64,000 nucleotides of DNA from Sclerurus mexicanus (GCA_013396755.1 VWZF01004011.1:434907-498906), one strand, 5' to 3'; counted from the stretch's first letter, positions 36,289-50,600 are shown. The notes: generated by a model from the sequence alone, not told the origin. Program-made: numbers and translations.

Positions 36289-39200
36289 AGTTGGAAGGTG
36301 GGCTTTCAAATAGAGTATCTGCTCATCACACAAGGATACGCCTGAAACTGCTTCAGTGATTTCTGATTAAGGAGGTGTATTGAGATGAGTACATATGACT
36401 CTGCCAATTCTTAAGAAATCCACTCATGGTCAAAATGAGCACTAGTTTTATTTAGTCTGGAAAAATTATGAAAAATCAGAAATTCAGGTAAAATCTCAAA
36501 AGGATTCAGTGTCTTCTCTGAGAGCACTGGAAGGAAAAGTGCATGATTTCTACCTTTACTACAGATGGTCTTTCAAACCTCCTGCAAACCTGACATGATT
36601 TAGAACAGCACATTTGTGTGTTCTCAACTGGAAAAATAATGCAGAGAAGCTGAAAACTTCTAGAACTCTCTCAAACAATTTTCACTTCTCCATCAAGTGT
36701 TTACTTGCAGAGATATTGCTCCAGGTATAGACCTTTCAGTGAAACAAGTGAGAAAAGAAAAAAGAAGTAATTATTTAATGTGACAAGAAGGTAGCCTTAT
36801 GATTTCTCACACTTCCTTGATTATCTTGCAGAGTTTTAAAGTAATGATCAGTATGTGACAGACAGAACCTTCACATTTTCTGTTCTGTAAATCTCAACGT
36901 GCCAAGACAGTGGTGTGCAGCAATATAAATCAGACACTAAGAACTTTTTCCTGTGTCTTTAGTGGTATGTATTATTCAAATTATGAAAGGTACATAACTT
37001 CAGTTCGCTAATCTGAGGACAAAATCTCATAAAACTACTTGTCTTATCCGACTGGAAATAAGAATAAATGAGCCATACAAATGTCACAAAACCATATAAA
37101 ACACTGTATAAATTAATCCTTATTTAGTCTGAAAATGAAATTCTGAACCATATCCTGAAAGGGATTTAGTTAAGAACTATAATCAGAGCATCCCCTCTTT
37201 TCAAATTTGTTCTATAGTACTCAGGTTGGAAGCAGAGACTGTGTTTGAATAAGCCAAAGCAGATGTCCTTTTGGAAAGGTCTGCAATCATAGAGTAGGAC
37301 ATTCACTTCCAAAAATCTTAAGATTCACATACAAAATGAGAACTTTACAGGAATATGACTGCATTCATTAATGTTTAGAAAATTTCACATCACCACCACC
37401 ACACTGTAACAACCCTACTTGCCATTTGTTAGGCTGTACTTCAGTGCAGTTCCAGATTTAGAGATTTTGTATGTTCAATTCCAACATTTCCAAGCTTTAA
37501 AGAACTGCTTCTTACACTTTACTTTGCTGAGATAGCCTGAAAAAAAGCGTATTGCCATTACACCTTGCAATCTACTTGACTGCAAACTGAGTTTTGCAAA
37601 ACTGCTGTTTGTAACAGGATAACAAAGCTTAGGTTTGAGAAAAGCAGCCTGGATCTTCATTTTCTATTCTGCCTAGAATGACAAAATGCATAGATTTACC
37701 AGGAAGTGTTAGGGACAACAGACTTGGTAGCTCCTCTTCAAGTAACACTGCCTGGCGTGGCAAACATGGATTTCATGGGGTCACAGGAGACGTCCAGCAT
37801 GTCCCCACCCCCTCATTCAGATCAATGTATAGCTCCGCTCAAAGCTCTGATAAGTAGCAGATTATTTCCAGACCTTTCTATACCAGGGATATCACCTGAG
37901 TGTGGTACCATAGCACTTCATATTTAATACTGTCATGACCTTTTATATACCAACTGTATTAGGATAGTTGGTTACACATGCACAAAGTCCAACGTGTACA
38001 CGCTCAAAGAAATGTTTCTTCTGGTTCCTGATGAATGAACAGGTTTGTCATTCACTCAGATTGTCTTCTTTTCTCTTTCTTCTCTTCTCTGAGATTTCTA
38101 TTTCATGGCCAATGCTTGCAACATGGTGGTTGCCTGGAGAATTGGAATTGCTTGTAGATAACATTATTTGGAATTAAATCCCTGAAGCTGAAACAAAAGG
38201 GAAAGGACCTTTCAGTTTTATCAAATGTACATATGTTCCCATTGTGTTTCTGTTTTGCTAGCTGATATTCTAATAAACTGGATGTTTTGTTATGAGCACA
38301 ACGAATCTAATCCAATTTTCACAAAAGGCAATGGCAAAAAACTTTTTCTTTTTTTGTGGGGCTCAGATTCTGCTCTAATTGTGTTTTCTCTCTCAGCCTA
38401 GTAGATATATGAATAAAAAGCTGCAGATGCGGTTTTGATTGTCATTAGATGTTCTTTAGACCATGTGATTCCTCTACTGAGCCCAGTTATATCGCTAAAA
38501 CTTCTGTTTATTTCAGATTTTTTTTTTCCTTTGGATACCTTTTCATCTCTGATTTGAAATACTAAAACTTGTTCTCCCATAGAAAAATGAAGAAGTCTAA
38601 TTTTTAATGCTGTAGAGTTATAACAGAGAAAAAAAAAAGAAAAGGAAAGAAAAAAACAACAACACTATGTCAGGAACAAAATATTTTTACTTCAGACACA
38701 TGGGGGAAAATTGCTTTTTTCAAGAGCACTGTGCCTCTGCCTTGCATTTAAATACCTAGTGTCCTAACTATTACACTCTCTCGTCTCTTAACTGTTCTCC
38801 CTGTCCTTCCCTTTTCAGTCTCCCTTTCCCTTCCCTTTCCTTTTTTCCTTCCCTTTCCCTTTCCCTTCCTCTTTTGACACAATGCATCTGGCATATTTTA
38901 GAATTCTAGGTATGGATGAGGGGAATCAAGCACTGGAACTGCCTGTTCCTCACCATTAATTCCAAGGTGAGTTAAAACAACTGAATCAGATGCAGAGGAA
39001 AGCATTTGTAGATACCTTGCTTAGGTCAGCTGTTGCACCCCTGGATTGTTGCCCTGTCAGAGGATAGACATAATATGGTCCTAAAGAACGAGTGAAATAA
39101 AGTCATAGATAGCAGCAAGATAGAAGAGATACTATCAGAAAAATATAAAACTTCATCTATGGCAGGTTGACTTAAAGTGACTATTTCTGAGGACTGGCAA

Positions 39201-42189
39201 ACAAAAGAGCTGAAGACGCGTGTTTGCTTGGAAAAGACTTCCTAGTTCCTTTTATTCATGATGAATGATTTATGAACTTGTGGAAACCCCACCATATACT
39301 TTTGTGTGTTTCAAAGTTCTCTTCAGGGAACTAGTTTTATTTTGTGGAACAATGAAACACTCTTTTTCCCACTGTGTGTGACTGAAAGATGAGTACAACT
39401 ACATAACTCTGCACTACCATGGTTTGTTTAGAGTTTTTTCAGATATATTTTACTTAATGGAACCCTGCATGTTACAGGATAGAAGTCCTATCTTAAAAAA
39501 AAAAATAAAATATTTCTACCAGTGGGTAGTATTTATTTGGAAGTATGTAATTGTTTTGCACATTGCACTTATGTTTCCCATAATTTTAATAATTTGCTTC
39601 ATTCTCAGCTACCATTTGCAACATTAGCATGCTGTGAAGTCACTAAACTAACATTTTAAGTTGAATTTATGAAACTGCAAAACGTGAACAGAGTAATAGA
39701 ATTAATCTGTACATAATTTGTTCATTTTCACCAATCACTTTTCACCTTTACCTGCATTTTACACTTATCTAAAGACTGAAGTATTTTGAAAGTGGGTGGG
39801 CAGAAGTGTATGCATGCCTCTGATAATTAAGAGAGTTATATATACACCTCAAGCAGCAATTATGAAAAGTCATGAGGGAGTTGTGTTTGGAGTTTAGGCA
39901 ACATCAGTCTCTTTATGTCACTTTATTGGACTTCTCTCATGCAAAGAATATTGGTAAAATCTGCTAAAATTCTCACAGCAAGTCAAAACAGATTTTTGGT
40001 TTTGCTTGCTGGTTCTGTGTGGCAAACACAGCAAAAGCCAAGCTTCTTCCCCAGGCTCATGTTTCGAAAGGGGTGTTTGCCATGGAGTCTCCCTGATTAG
40101 ACTGTGCAAGGAACCCACACTGTATATGGTGCAGGAATGCATGGGTGGTTGGACAATTACTGCAGTGGTTTCCTCTACAGACTTCTTCATTGTTTGCTCT
40201 TTGTTTGCCAAAAAAGAAAAAAAAAATAAAGAAAAAGAATGCTTTTTTATTCAAGCCTCTCTTCCCTTTAAATTTTTCATTGGTTTCCTAATGAAGTATG
40301 TATCACATTCACACTCTTTGTACTAGCCTGAAAGACTTGCTGTAACACTCCAGACTGCAACATTAAGTGCCTCTTGTGCTTGGTCAAGGTTGTCACAATG
40401 ACTACATGCTCCACCTGAGTATGAGTGACTTCTCCTTCTTGTTCCTAACCTGTTCGTAGTGAAAGGACTCTTGAGGTTTTAGTCACAGAGGTATTGTTCC
40501 CCTCTCTTCCATCTTCCAGTAAAGCTTGTTTCTAGTGTGATGAGGCCCAAGCTTAGTCAACAAAACCTTTAAAATTAACAGAAGCATCAACAAAACTTTA
40601 CTTGCATCAGACCCAAGCAGTTACCTTTTGAGGTGAAGGCTGTGATTTTCATACTCCCTTAGTCCATAGTGACCATGTTGGTTGTTCTCATTGTAGCAGC
40701 ACATCTAAATTTAGTGTGTAAATTCTTTGCCTGTTAGATTTCTTGTTTGCTGTGCCAAGTGCAGAGAACAGTTTAGGCCCTGCATAGTTTGGCTATGGGT
40801 TAGGATTACTTAGAGCTGGGGTGGCATGTTGTTGCTGGCTTGCTGACCAGGCTTTCTTAAAGGATGCGGTCTGTGCTATGCTCTGTTTCAATCTCATTCC
40901 TGGGTGCAAATTAGGGTATTGTCTTTCATGGTTAAACTTACACCAAATCTGTAAATGGCTCCTTAAAGGCTGTTGCTTTGCTTATGTGAGACCATGAAAT
41001 AGGGGACTGTTGTGATGTTTCATAGGAACATCTCATTTTCCATGCAAAAATGCTTCCGGAAACTTAATTACCACTGAAAGAGCTGAACTCCAGAGCTCCT
41101 TTTCCTTTCACCTTGAACTAGCAAACCTGCAGAATAACACGTAACCACTGTTTCCTCCAGTGCCTGAGCGAAAAGGTCTAGTGACTGAAAAGCTGAAAGT
41201 AAGTTAAATTTTGTTTTGAGAGTAGGGTAAGGAAACATAGATGGTGATGAGCAAGCAGAATTTTTTGGATTAGCTAATCAGGTGTACATTTGTCTAGATC
41301 ATGTTAAAAAAGAAATAAACTGAACAGCAATGTATTACATAAAATATTTGTTAAGAAGTAGCATTAATGATACTTAGTGTTTTGCTTAGCACAACCACAA
41401 ACTTTTCATTGCATTCCTTCCTTTGCTGGCAAATAACATTAGGCTCATAGTGCATACAGGGCACTATATAGTGACTTTTAAGGCTTAGTCAGTATTTAAA
41501 AAAAAAAACAAACAACACACATTTAAGACAAAATAAAATGAAGGTAGAGTTTAATCTAATAATTTAAAAATAGAACCAGGTAATATTTGTTGAAAAATTG
41601 TCAGATAACACACTTGAAGTTACATAAGCACATTCCTCAATTTTTTTTCCCTTGCTGAAACAATTTCATGAATTTGCCAGGGATTTCCATGCAATTTTGC
41701 CTGATCTAGCCCTCTCCCTCCCTTTTTTTTGAGAATAAGGTACAGAGAGAGAGATGTTTTCAATGCATTCCATATTTAGAAATGCGTAAAGGAAAAATTA
41801 TATCAGTCAGTAGGTCTGGGCCTTTCCAAATGTGTGGCCTTCGCAGACATAATCAGTCATTTGTGCCAACAGCCACAGAAAACGTGAGATGAGCCTCATA
41901 GACACTGACAATATTTTTCTACAGCTCTGACTAGCTGGTGCCAAGCAACTGTTTGCTGTGATGCCTGCCTCATCCAAGACTCTTCATCGCTAGTTCCCTG
42001 GACTCACCTCTGATGATTCCACTCTCCTCCCTCCTGCCTGCCCTCCTCTCTCTCTCTCTCTGTCCTTTGCTTTGTCTTTTCCTTTCACCTATCACCACCC
42101 CTGCCTCCCATGAAACCAAGGGTACCATAGTGTTTGCTGATGTGGGTCGCTGTGCTCCATCCCCTCTCCCTAGTTTTTGGCTGTCTCAT
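36289..42189. other. Unique non-coding DNA, no gene seen
   Basis: AT-rich unique DNA with the pyrimidine tract at 38819-38875 and a short (TC)n run at 42045-42061 within a wider C+T-rich stretch. No exon or transposable element is recognised. Open frames reach about 106 codons and lack familiar motifs. Confidence 0.55.
38819..38875 (+). repeat. 57-nt homopyrimidine (CCCTTT)n-like tract
   Basis: All bases from 38819 to 38875 are C or T, built from CCCTTT and CCCTT units around a T6 run. It is a third strand-asymmetric purine/pyrimidine run, here with the purines on the minus strand. Confidence 0.93.
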
Positions 42190-42305
42190 TTGTTTTGACT
42201 GTAAGCCGTTCAGAGTCAGACTGTCTTCATCATCCACAGGATACCTAGGACAGTAGATTTCCACATCCAGTTGATCCTTAACAACATGAATAAATAGGTA
42301 AATAG
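42190..42305 (+). mobile_element. Ancient L2/L3-type LINE or SINE tail remnant
   Basis: The order GACTGTAAGCC, TTCAGAGTCAGACTGTCTTC, then ACCTAGGACAGTAG and an ATGAATAAATA tail follows the 3' end shared by old amniote LINE/SINE families of the L2/L3 group, in which GACTGTAAGCTC, CAGGGACTGTCTT and CCTAGCACAGTG precede a short A/T-rich repeat. Divergence is high and the exact family is not determined. Confidence 0.5.
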
Positions 42306-43692
42306 AATGGACAACAGAGTTTTACTCATTTAGACAGGAAATGGTAAACAAGCACGATTCTTTCCCCAAAAATTCTCCTTGTATGAAGCAAAATAATTCT
42401 GTCCTCCTATACTGGGTTGCTTCCATGTCTATTTTGCTTTAGTGTGTTTTTTTTTTCTTTTTATCTTCCACTGGCAGTCTTATGTGGCTCTACATAGCAA
42501 TCTTTCTAGCACAATAATTTCTCACTTCTATTTTCCTTCCCTTTCTCCTGCAGACCAAATTCAAATTTCTCAATCTCCATATCCAGAGCCTTATATAAAT
42601 TCTCTTTTCTATCTGGTCTGCAAACTAATTAACAGCAGAGTCCTGCAAGAAGTCTGCACAAGGAAAACCTTGGGTAAGCTCCTGCACTGAAATTTCTTTC
42701 TAAGTAGTGATGAAACCAAGTTGGGAGAGGTATTCAGTGTTTCCTTATCTCCTGTGAGGGAGTCTCTCATACAGCTGCTTGCCAGCATTTCTCTGACTCA
42801 CCCAGCAAAGCTGGGATTGGAACAAAATTAAAGGAGCACAGTTTCCAAACTTTAAGCCTAATGTCCTACACCCAGTTTCAAACCTGCATTTAAAGGGATT
42901 GCTTACATCCTTCCTCCGCAATCCACAAAGGCTCTTATATAAAATGTTTTCCTAGGTCACTCAAAAATCATTTCATGATGAGCTTTTGGCACTTGTCTGT
43001 GAGTGCTTGAAAATTTCAGGAGTGCAAGTTTCACTGCTTAAGTGTATGAGGGAAAATACTTCTTCGGTGCTCATCATTTATAGCTCAGCAAAGATCAAGC
43101 ATGAAAATAGTACAGTCTCAATTAGCTGCTGGTCTGGATGATGCTGGTAGACTGTACATAAAAAACTGTCTGTGTTTTGCTGGACTGTGAATAGGCTGCT
43201 TTGAGCAGCCAAGGAATGGCTTGAGCTGGCTGTCTGTATGACAGGCTGCTGCCCTGCTCAGCTGTTGGCAAGTTACCTCATGCCTCAGGTTTGGTTTGCT
43301 TTTCCTTTTAAATGAACCAGTAACAAACTTCAAGTTAACCTTAAGCCGAGGTCAGTCTGAGGCTAGGTAGGTGATATATATGTGCCTGATGCTAAAAGTA
43401 TCTAAGGGGCTCTGATTCCTTTAACTCCTGTCAATCTAGTTACAGACCTTAATATAAGACAGAAACTATTCTGGTCCCACAAATCTCTAGTCTTCCTAGC
43501 AATAGGATAAGAACAGGCCTCTTGGCTGTTTTTTTAGATCCTGGATTTTTTTTTGTATCAGTGATCAACACGTGGTGTTCATTTCCCCCTGAAAGTAGAA
43601 CTACCAGAGCTGAATACAAACAGAAATGAAACATGTTTGCTGTAGACTAAAAGCTCCTGGATAAACAAAGTTGCTGTCCCCTAAAAGAAAAA

Positions 43693-43752
<60 letters not shown>

Positions 43753-44610
43753 CTGACTTTCCTACAAGTTTCTAAGGTCCACTTCCAAAGAAGAGCCAAA
43801 TACCACTTGCAATATTTTAAGTGATGTAATCTACTTCAGTGAACATATGATGTAACTGACTTTCTCAGAACTTTGTCAAAGCTTATTGTCCTAGGATTTG
43901 ATCTGATGAAAAGTCTGAACATTAAAAAAAGAGTTGATATTGAAATGACTTGTGAGCATCTGTTGATGTAATTAAACTTCAACTTTGGAAAAACATTAGA
44001 AGAATGTTTTTAAGCTACTTAAGAACCCATTTGTGTCAAAATATTTTTTGAGTTAAAGAAGTTAGCTTAGTTTATAAGAAAAATAATTAATATATTTAAA
44101 ATAGTTAGAATCAAAGTTTGTTTAAAAATTACTTTAATGGAACATTTAGATTTACCAAATCAAAACTTTTTTTTAACCTCACAAAAATAGTCACATTCCA
44201 CTTTTTTTCTGAGGAAAGTTACTCAAGTTTAGAATACTTATCTTGTATAAGTATTGAGTGTGAAATGCTTTTTTAGGTGACATAATTTCATTTTGCAAAT
44301 CTGCCAAATCTATTGTTACCCTGTGAAGTGGTCAGGTGTTAATTAACATTACCCTACTAGCTATGGGGTTCTCTGTTTTAATTGACTGGGGATGGTATTG
44401 TTTGCACAGGCGCTGTAGCTGGAGAACTGAATTAATATCCATTTTCCTTGGCTTAAAGACTTGTTTTTCATGTCTTTTCTATCTTTTTGCAAACATAGAT
44501 GCAGAATCTCTTATGGACTTGCATTTACAATTAGCTGCTTTCACACAACAGGTTCTTCTCCTGCTGATGCTGGTTCATTAGTATGTAGATATATTTTCAT
44601 GCCTTCACCT
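42306..44610. other. Unique non-coding DNA with one long microsatellite
   Basis: No gene seen. The purine microsatellite at 43683-43751 is listed separately. The words AGCTGGGATTGGAAC near 42810-42825 recall a MIR core, but the flanks do not support it. The stretch 43900-44330 is very AT-rich. Confidence 0.55.
43683..43751 (+). repeat. A-run plus (AG)n microsatellite, 69-nt homopurine tract
   Basis: An A-rich stretch (43683-43700) passes directly into about 24 uninterrupted AG dinucleotides ending at 43751. Perfect arrays of this length are usually polymorphic. Confidence 0.97.
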
Positions 44611-44682
44611 AAGGGCCCGATCCTTTTCCCCATTGAAATAATTAGATATCTTGCAATTAATATCAGTGGAAACAGCTTCTGA
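44611..44682. repeat. Ancient palindromic amniote repeat remnant
   Basis: The left part reads AAGGGCCCGATCCTTTTCCC then CATTGAAA. The right part reads TTGCAATTAATATCAGTGG then AAACAGCTTCTGACA. Together they follow a well-known old inverted-repeat element of amniote genomes, in which GGGCCCGATCCTGCTCCC and CATTGAAGTCAATGG are mirrored by CATTGACTTCAGTGGGAGC. The right arm is more decayed. It is non-coding, and I do not know its catalogue name with certainty. Confidence 0.5.
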
Positions 44683-47600
44683 CACTATATCAGTACTCCT
44701 CTTTTCCTGAAGAAGTTGCAGGCTTTCCCAAAATTAGTGATTAGACAGCAGGTGACTCTCCATTAAGCATTAAGGTGTGCAGCTCTTCCTAGTCACTAGT
44801 TCTCAGTCTTCTCAATGGAGTGTGATCTCTCTGTTGACAGTACTCAGTCTGTCATAGTCCCCGGGACTGTACTGTCCTTTTCACTGGAATTTGGATACGC
44901 AGATCTGAACCGCAAATGTTTCCTGTCAGATTATCTGTCTACCTAGCAGCCTGACACTGCCTAATACACTAGTTCTTTTATTTTTCCTATGAGCTAAGAG
45001 TTTTCAAAAACAAATCCTTTTTTTCTCCTTAGGAGTACTTTTTTTTTTTTTCAGTTTGCATTTCTATAACTCTTTATGGAACAGCAAATCAAGAGAAATC
45101 AGCTCTGTATTTAGCTCTGAAGGTGGAAAGGCTGATTTATTCTATAGGACGCATCCAGACTCTATGACTTGTCCTCTCCACAGTAAACTTAGGAGGCATT
45201 TCTTAGTGAGTTAGATCTCTTATTAGAAAATTACACCAATTTTTCCTGACACAGAGCCCAACTAAACCAAATATGAAGGTTCCTAGGATTTCAGTGAGAT
45301 TTGGCTCAACTCTGAAAGGAGCCCTGTTCCACAAAACAAATACAGGTTGCCTTTACTGAGATATTTGGTCTTGCTTCTAAACAAAATCATGCTTATTTAA
45401 GTCTACTACCCAGACATGGATACATACCTAACCATTTCTGTGCAGAGTAATTTTTGGTATTTATTTTTAATTCCTAATAGACTTTCAGATTATTTAAAAC
45501 ACTGAAGTGAAAATAGTGTTATGGCAATAAAATGACCCACTACTCTGTTCAAACATACCTTTGCCAAAGAAATGGCTGTTTTCTGCTGTAGCAGACAAAG
45601 GCTCCATCCAAGAACACTATACAAATGCAGGAAGCCTTTACCTACGTGAGCACTGGGCATACAAATGACTCTTCTGCCCACACTTGCTTAATTTTACCTA
45701 CATTTAGTTTTGAATAGCTCCCTTCTGTGAAGGTGATGAAAAAAAGAGCATGTGAGAATGAAAGAAATGGGCAGTTTCTTATTTTACAGCATCAGTATCA
45801 ACCCATAAGGACAGACCTTGTTCAGAGCTTCTCTAGAGATCCACATTATAATGGCAGCTGGGAGAATAGGTATTACTTGTGGAAAACTAGGTAGGATATA
45901 TGTAAAGATCACCTTGGTCTACCCTAACCAGGCTATATATCCACAGGTGTTGAAATCTTTGAAGGTAAAGGCAGATTGATGATTTGTATTTCACCACGTT
46001 GTTGGAGAACATTTCTCACACTTTCCTGGGAATACCTGAGTTTTGGGAGTGGGAGAGAGGAAGGTAGGGGTGGCAGGACAGAAGCATGGGTGAGGTTTGG
46101 AGCATAGCATCCAACCTCTGTTAGTCTCTAGTCTTGCTGATTGTATGGATGCCATTTAAAAATTTTGAGTCAGATGAGATTTTCCTTCTTTAGATGTGAA
46201 GGGAACTGATGCATGTCTTTTCTATCCCTTGGCTAAAATGTACATGAAAATGTGGGTAGGACAGCTGGCAGACTGGACAGATGTGCAGTGATTGGAGAAG
46301 CTGATTTCTGGAGGGAGAAACTAAGATAGCCAGCATTTCATTGTCTCTGATTTTTGAAAGATTTTTGAGTACCTGCTAACTCCTTTCTAAGTTGGTGTTT
46401 GTAATGGTTTAAAGATATTGCTATAAATGTTTTTGAAATTGCTTCTAAGGGGAGAGTTGTCTGAGATGCTACTAGATATAAGGTAAATTACACAGAGCTG
46501 AATTCCTTGCCTGCTTCTTTGCTTCGCCATTTCAGTGACGCAAGAAGCCACAGGCATGCACAGGTCCTGCACCACAGCTGCCACTCCCTCAGCACTCATC
46601 TGATTCTCCCTCCTTCTGCCCAGTCCTCCAGCAGCTCAATCCCTCCTTCCTCATTTTACTCCAGAAACTCTTACCTCTCAGTTGTCAGACAAAGTGGTTC
46701 TTACCTCTCATCTGAACCCCATAATCATAAATCAATAATTACAAGGCGACTTCTACATGAATAGAAATCTGGTGAGGATGCTTATTATTTAGATGACATA
46801 GAGAGTATTTCCTGTTTATCTGGTTCTGGTTTTATGAGGGATCCTGCTACAAATAAGTGCTTTGGCTGAAGCATCAGCTTTCATAGGGTCAGCCTGATTT
46901 TACCAAGGCAAGTCCACATCCTGGAATCTGCAATTACATTTTAGTACTCTGGAAACTATTTCCTTGCTCACTAAACCTTTATTTGCAATGTTATGGTATA
47001 GGCATGTGATGCCATTGCCACAAAGTGTCCTGTTGTGATGCCACTGTGTTGACATACTGGCATTTTCTAAACAAGAAATGAAACTCAAAATTAGAGATTT
47101 GAGAGGATTTTGTTTGTTTTTAACCAATACTCATGAGTCCAAAATAAATCAGCAGTTTAAAACATGTCACAAAAGTACCTAAACAGAATTCCAACAAAAT
47201 GTTGTTTATTAGTCAATCTTCTATTACTAAGCTGCTTCATAATTATGGTTTATATATAGGAAGCTTGCTAATTGCTTTTATATTGAAATATCTAATTAAA
47301 TATTTGGCGTAACTAAATCATAGATTAAAAATTACGTGAGCGGACCTGATGTGAATAGCTGACTTTTCTGGTAATGGGGAAGATGACTTGGGAGAGAGGT
47401 GTAGGATAGCAAATAGCCTCTCCGAAGCCAGTGCGCAAGGAACTGATCTATTTCAGTATAATCCCCCCCCCCCAAAAAATGCTGCACAGAAGTAGTCTTT
47501 TACCAGTGATGCAATTTTTATTTATCTAGTTCTTACTCTTAAATTGCTTGTTTTGCAGTAGTCAAGCAGCACCCATAGGAGTCTTCTTTTCACTCCGTGT

Positions 47601-50600
47601 GTAGGGAATCCCTTTGTCATGCCAGGTGCAGAATGTGCCTCAGGAGTACCCTTTTTCTTAGCAATAACTTGATTTATCTGCTATCAATGTAAACAGCTTT
47701 ATTTTTAAACACGAGTTACATCAGGCCTATTTCTAGAGCCTCTCAAGCAAAGATGAGCCATTTCCTCTCAGGTAATCTAACTGGGCTACTAAATCTAAGA
47801 TTAGCAGTTTTCCTGCCTTAAATGGTCTTAGTGTCTCTGTCTATAAAGACTTCCATGTTAAAAGAAAAATCTAGCTGAAAATACACACCCACATAATTAG
47901 GTTTCAGTTATTCTGCAAATCATCTTAAAGAAAACACTGTATACCGTCTTAAGATTTCTTCATTTGTTCAGTTATCCATCACAAGGATATAGAAATTCCT
48001 CCTACTTGCACACAATTATTTTAAGAGTGAAGGTATTGCAAGGTGAATTCATTTGAATATGGGCTGGCAAATTAAAATTATTTCCAGTTAAGACATCTCA
48101 CATGTGTCACATGCTGGAGCCAGAGCTTCACAGCACAGTGACTGAGCTGCTCAAAACAAATGAATTTGATCACTTCATTGATTCAGAGACAGGCATCAAG
48201 ATAATGTGTTTTCATGTTGCCATTTTCAGCATTGACATGGACTCTGTCAGAGACCTAAACGCTGTATTAGCCATTCAACTATTGAATTAACATTCAGAAA
48301 TATCTCCTTGCAATGGCTGTGCTTGGAAGATTTAAACCCATATGCACAGGGGTATGGAAAGAGAGTGCTGTATTGGAAACAGCTTTGAAGCTTCTGTAAG
48401 ATGTATTTCCAGGCCATTCATGGTTTTTGAAATAAGATTTGTGGTACAATCACCTTCATGTTTGCCATAGTCACACGTAGCTTGTGTGCATCCCTGAAGC
48501 GTTGTAGGGGGCCCTTTTCTGAACAGTAGAATAATATGAGAAGTAAAACCTCAGGGCTCAACATCATAATGTTGTCATCAGAGTTCATTTTGCATCAAGT
48601 AGGGATAGGACTGATCTTGAGACAGTAGACACAAACACAACAGAAATGGATACTTCAGGGATATTTTGTGCTTTTTTTTTCCCCTGTGTTGGACAGTCCT
48701 TTCAAACATCAACTTCCCTGATCAGTAAGGGCATATCATGACAATTAAAACCAGATAATGTCTTGTAAGTCACTAGATTTTAATCTTTTATAGGAGAAGT
48801 GAGAAGAAAATACAATTTGTCTGAGAGTGAGTCAGCTTTATTTTCTGGACAAATTTTGTTTAGGGTTATTTGTTTCCTTTTGTCTGTATTCCCCCACAAT
48901 TTCAGAGACACTGTAGTTTACATTCAAACGTACAGTACTCTGACATGCCGTTAAGGGTCTGCTGCCTTTCACAGCACAGGTGACTATGCTGAGGTTGTGG
49001 GAAGAGCAATTCTTACTTGTTAAATCATAACATTATGCAGTCTTGGGTTACACTTTACATAAAAAGTTGCTGTATAAGTATAGGTTGCAAAGGAAATGTA
49101 TGATTTCTTATCACCGTTATTATTTTATGTTTCTTTACTTCTATAAGGAATGAATACTTTGAAATATTTTTTAGTGTCAAATATCTCTAATTCAGCATCT
49201 GAACACTAACTAAACTCAGTGATGTCCAGCAAGAACTCAGCTGGCATGTGAGCTTTGGTCTACACAGAAATACTTTAGATCTTTCAAACAGTGTTGACAT
49301 GACAAGAAAACAGAACTGCTGAAGAACCTCCAAGGCACAAGCCCTAGAAATTCATATTGACTTGACAAAGCAATAGTATTTATTGAGGTGATGTCATATT
49401 ACTGGTGGTAGCCTGACTTTGTATAAACACACCCTAGAACTCCAAACAAAAGTCTGACAAACAGGAACATGCTAATCTTACAGTAATAAAACCATTTACA
49501 TTTAAAAAGAAAAACTTCCACCTCTCTTTACCTATAAAGCATAGAGATGATCTTCATGATCTGATGACAGACTGTCCTTGAATTCTTATATCAAAAACTA
49601 AAAATAGCAAGCAGATGAACCTCCAAAGGAATGAGCCCCTCTTCTGAAATGCACTGAATATACACCAGCTATGTTTGAGTCACTCAGTGAAGTGCTTGCA
49701 GAGTTTGAACACACTGCTATTGTATGCTTCAAGTCTGCTGTCATGTGCACTAATAACAGCGTAGAGACATAGAGCTAATCTCACCTTCATACAGTCAAGG
49801 CATAGTCACTGTTCACAGAAGCAGTACCATGGTGAGATTTCTGCCCCACAACAGCCCCACTGATGGGCAGGAAAGGGCTGAGGGGTGTCCCTGAATCAGC
49901 ACATCCCCTGGCAGTCCTGGAGGAGCCCTCCCCTGTGGATTGCTGCCAGGGAAGATGATGCTGCCAGTCTGCTAGGCTCTTCCAGGCAGGCTCTCCTTCC
50001 CCAGAGTCTCCTGACAGATTGGCAGAATTCAGCATGAACCCTACATTTGTTTGTTTTCAGATATTTACAGGTTGCAGGTTGCTTTGGTAACGTGGTTAAA
50101 TCCCAGTTTGGGTCTGTTTGATTTAATCCATGCAGTCATCTTTATTAGATGACCAGGATCTCTTTTTCCTGTGCTTGTTCTGTTATTTATGTGGGACTGT
50201 GGTCAGGCAACTTAGGCAGACTAGGACTCTTTGAGCATCACCATTCACAGGACCTGTGCCATTGTTTCATCTGTTTTATTTTCCTCAGCAATGCTGACAA
50301 ACCAGCAAGTTCTGATTCTCCCATAGCAAGCAGATGTCAGCCACACAGCCCCTGCATGGGGGGACAATGCTGCAATTCCATAGATAGCTCAGCTGTGACT
50401 ATGCCCTGCAGAGCCCAGTCCAGCAGCTCTGCAAATTTAGTAGTCAGATTTTCCATGTGCAGTAGAAGCCTGATTTTACTTCAGCTGCCTAAGCCAATCA
50501 ATATACTGACACTAGTTATTACAGATGCAAGATCATGTGGTGAGAGGTATTGTCTCACCAGGCATGTCTGGAACAAATTAAAGAGTTACTATTCCTTGCT

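Noticed and set aside
42800..42870. MIR fragment suggested by AGCTGGGATTGGAAC
   Set aside because: Only one short word matches; neighbouring sequence does not follow the MIR order.
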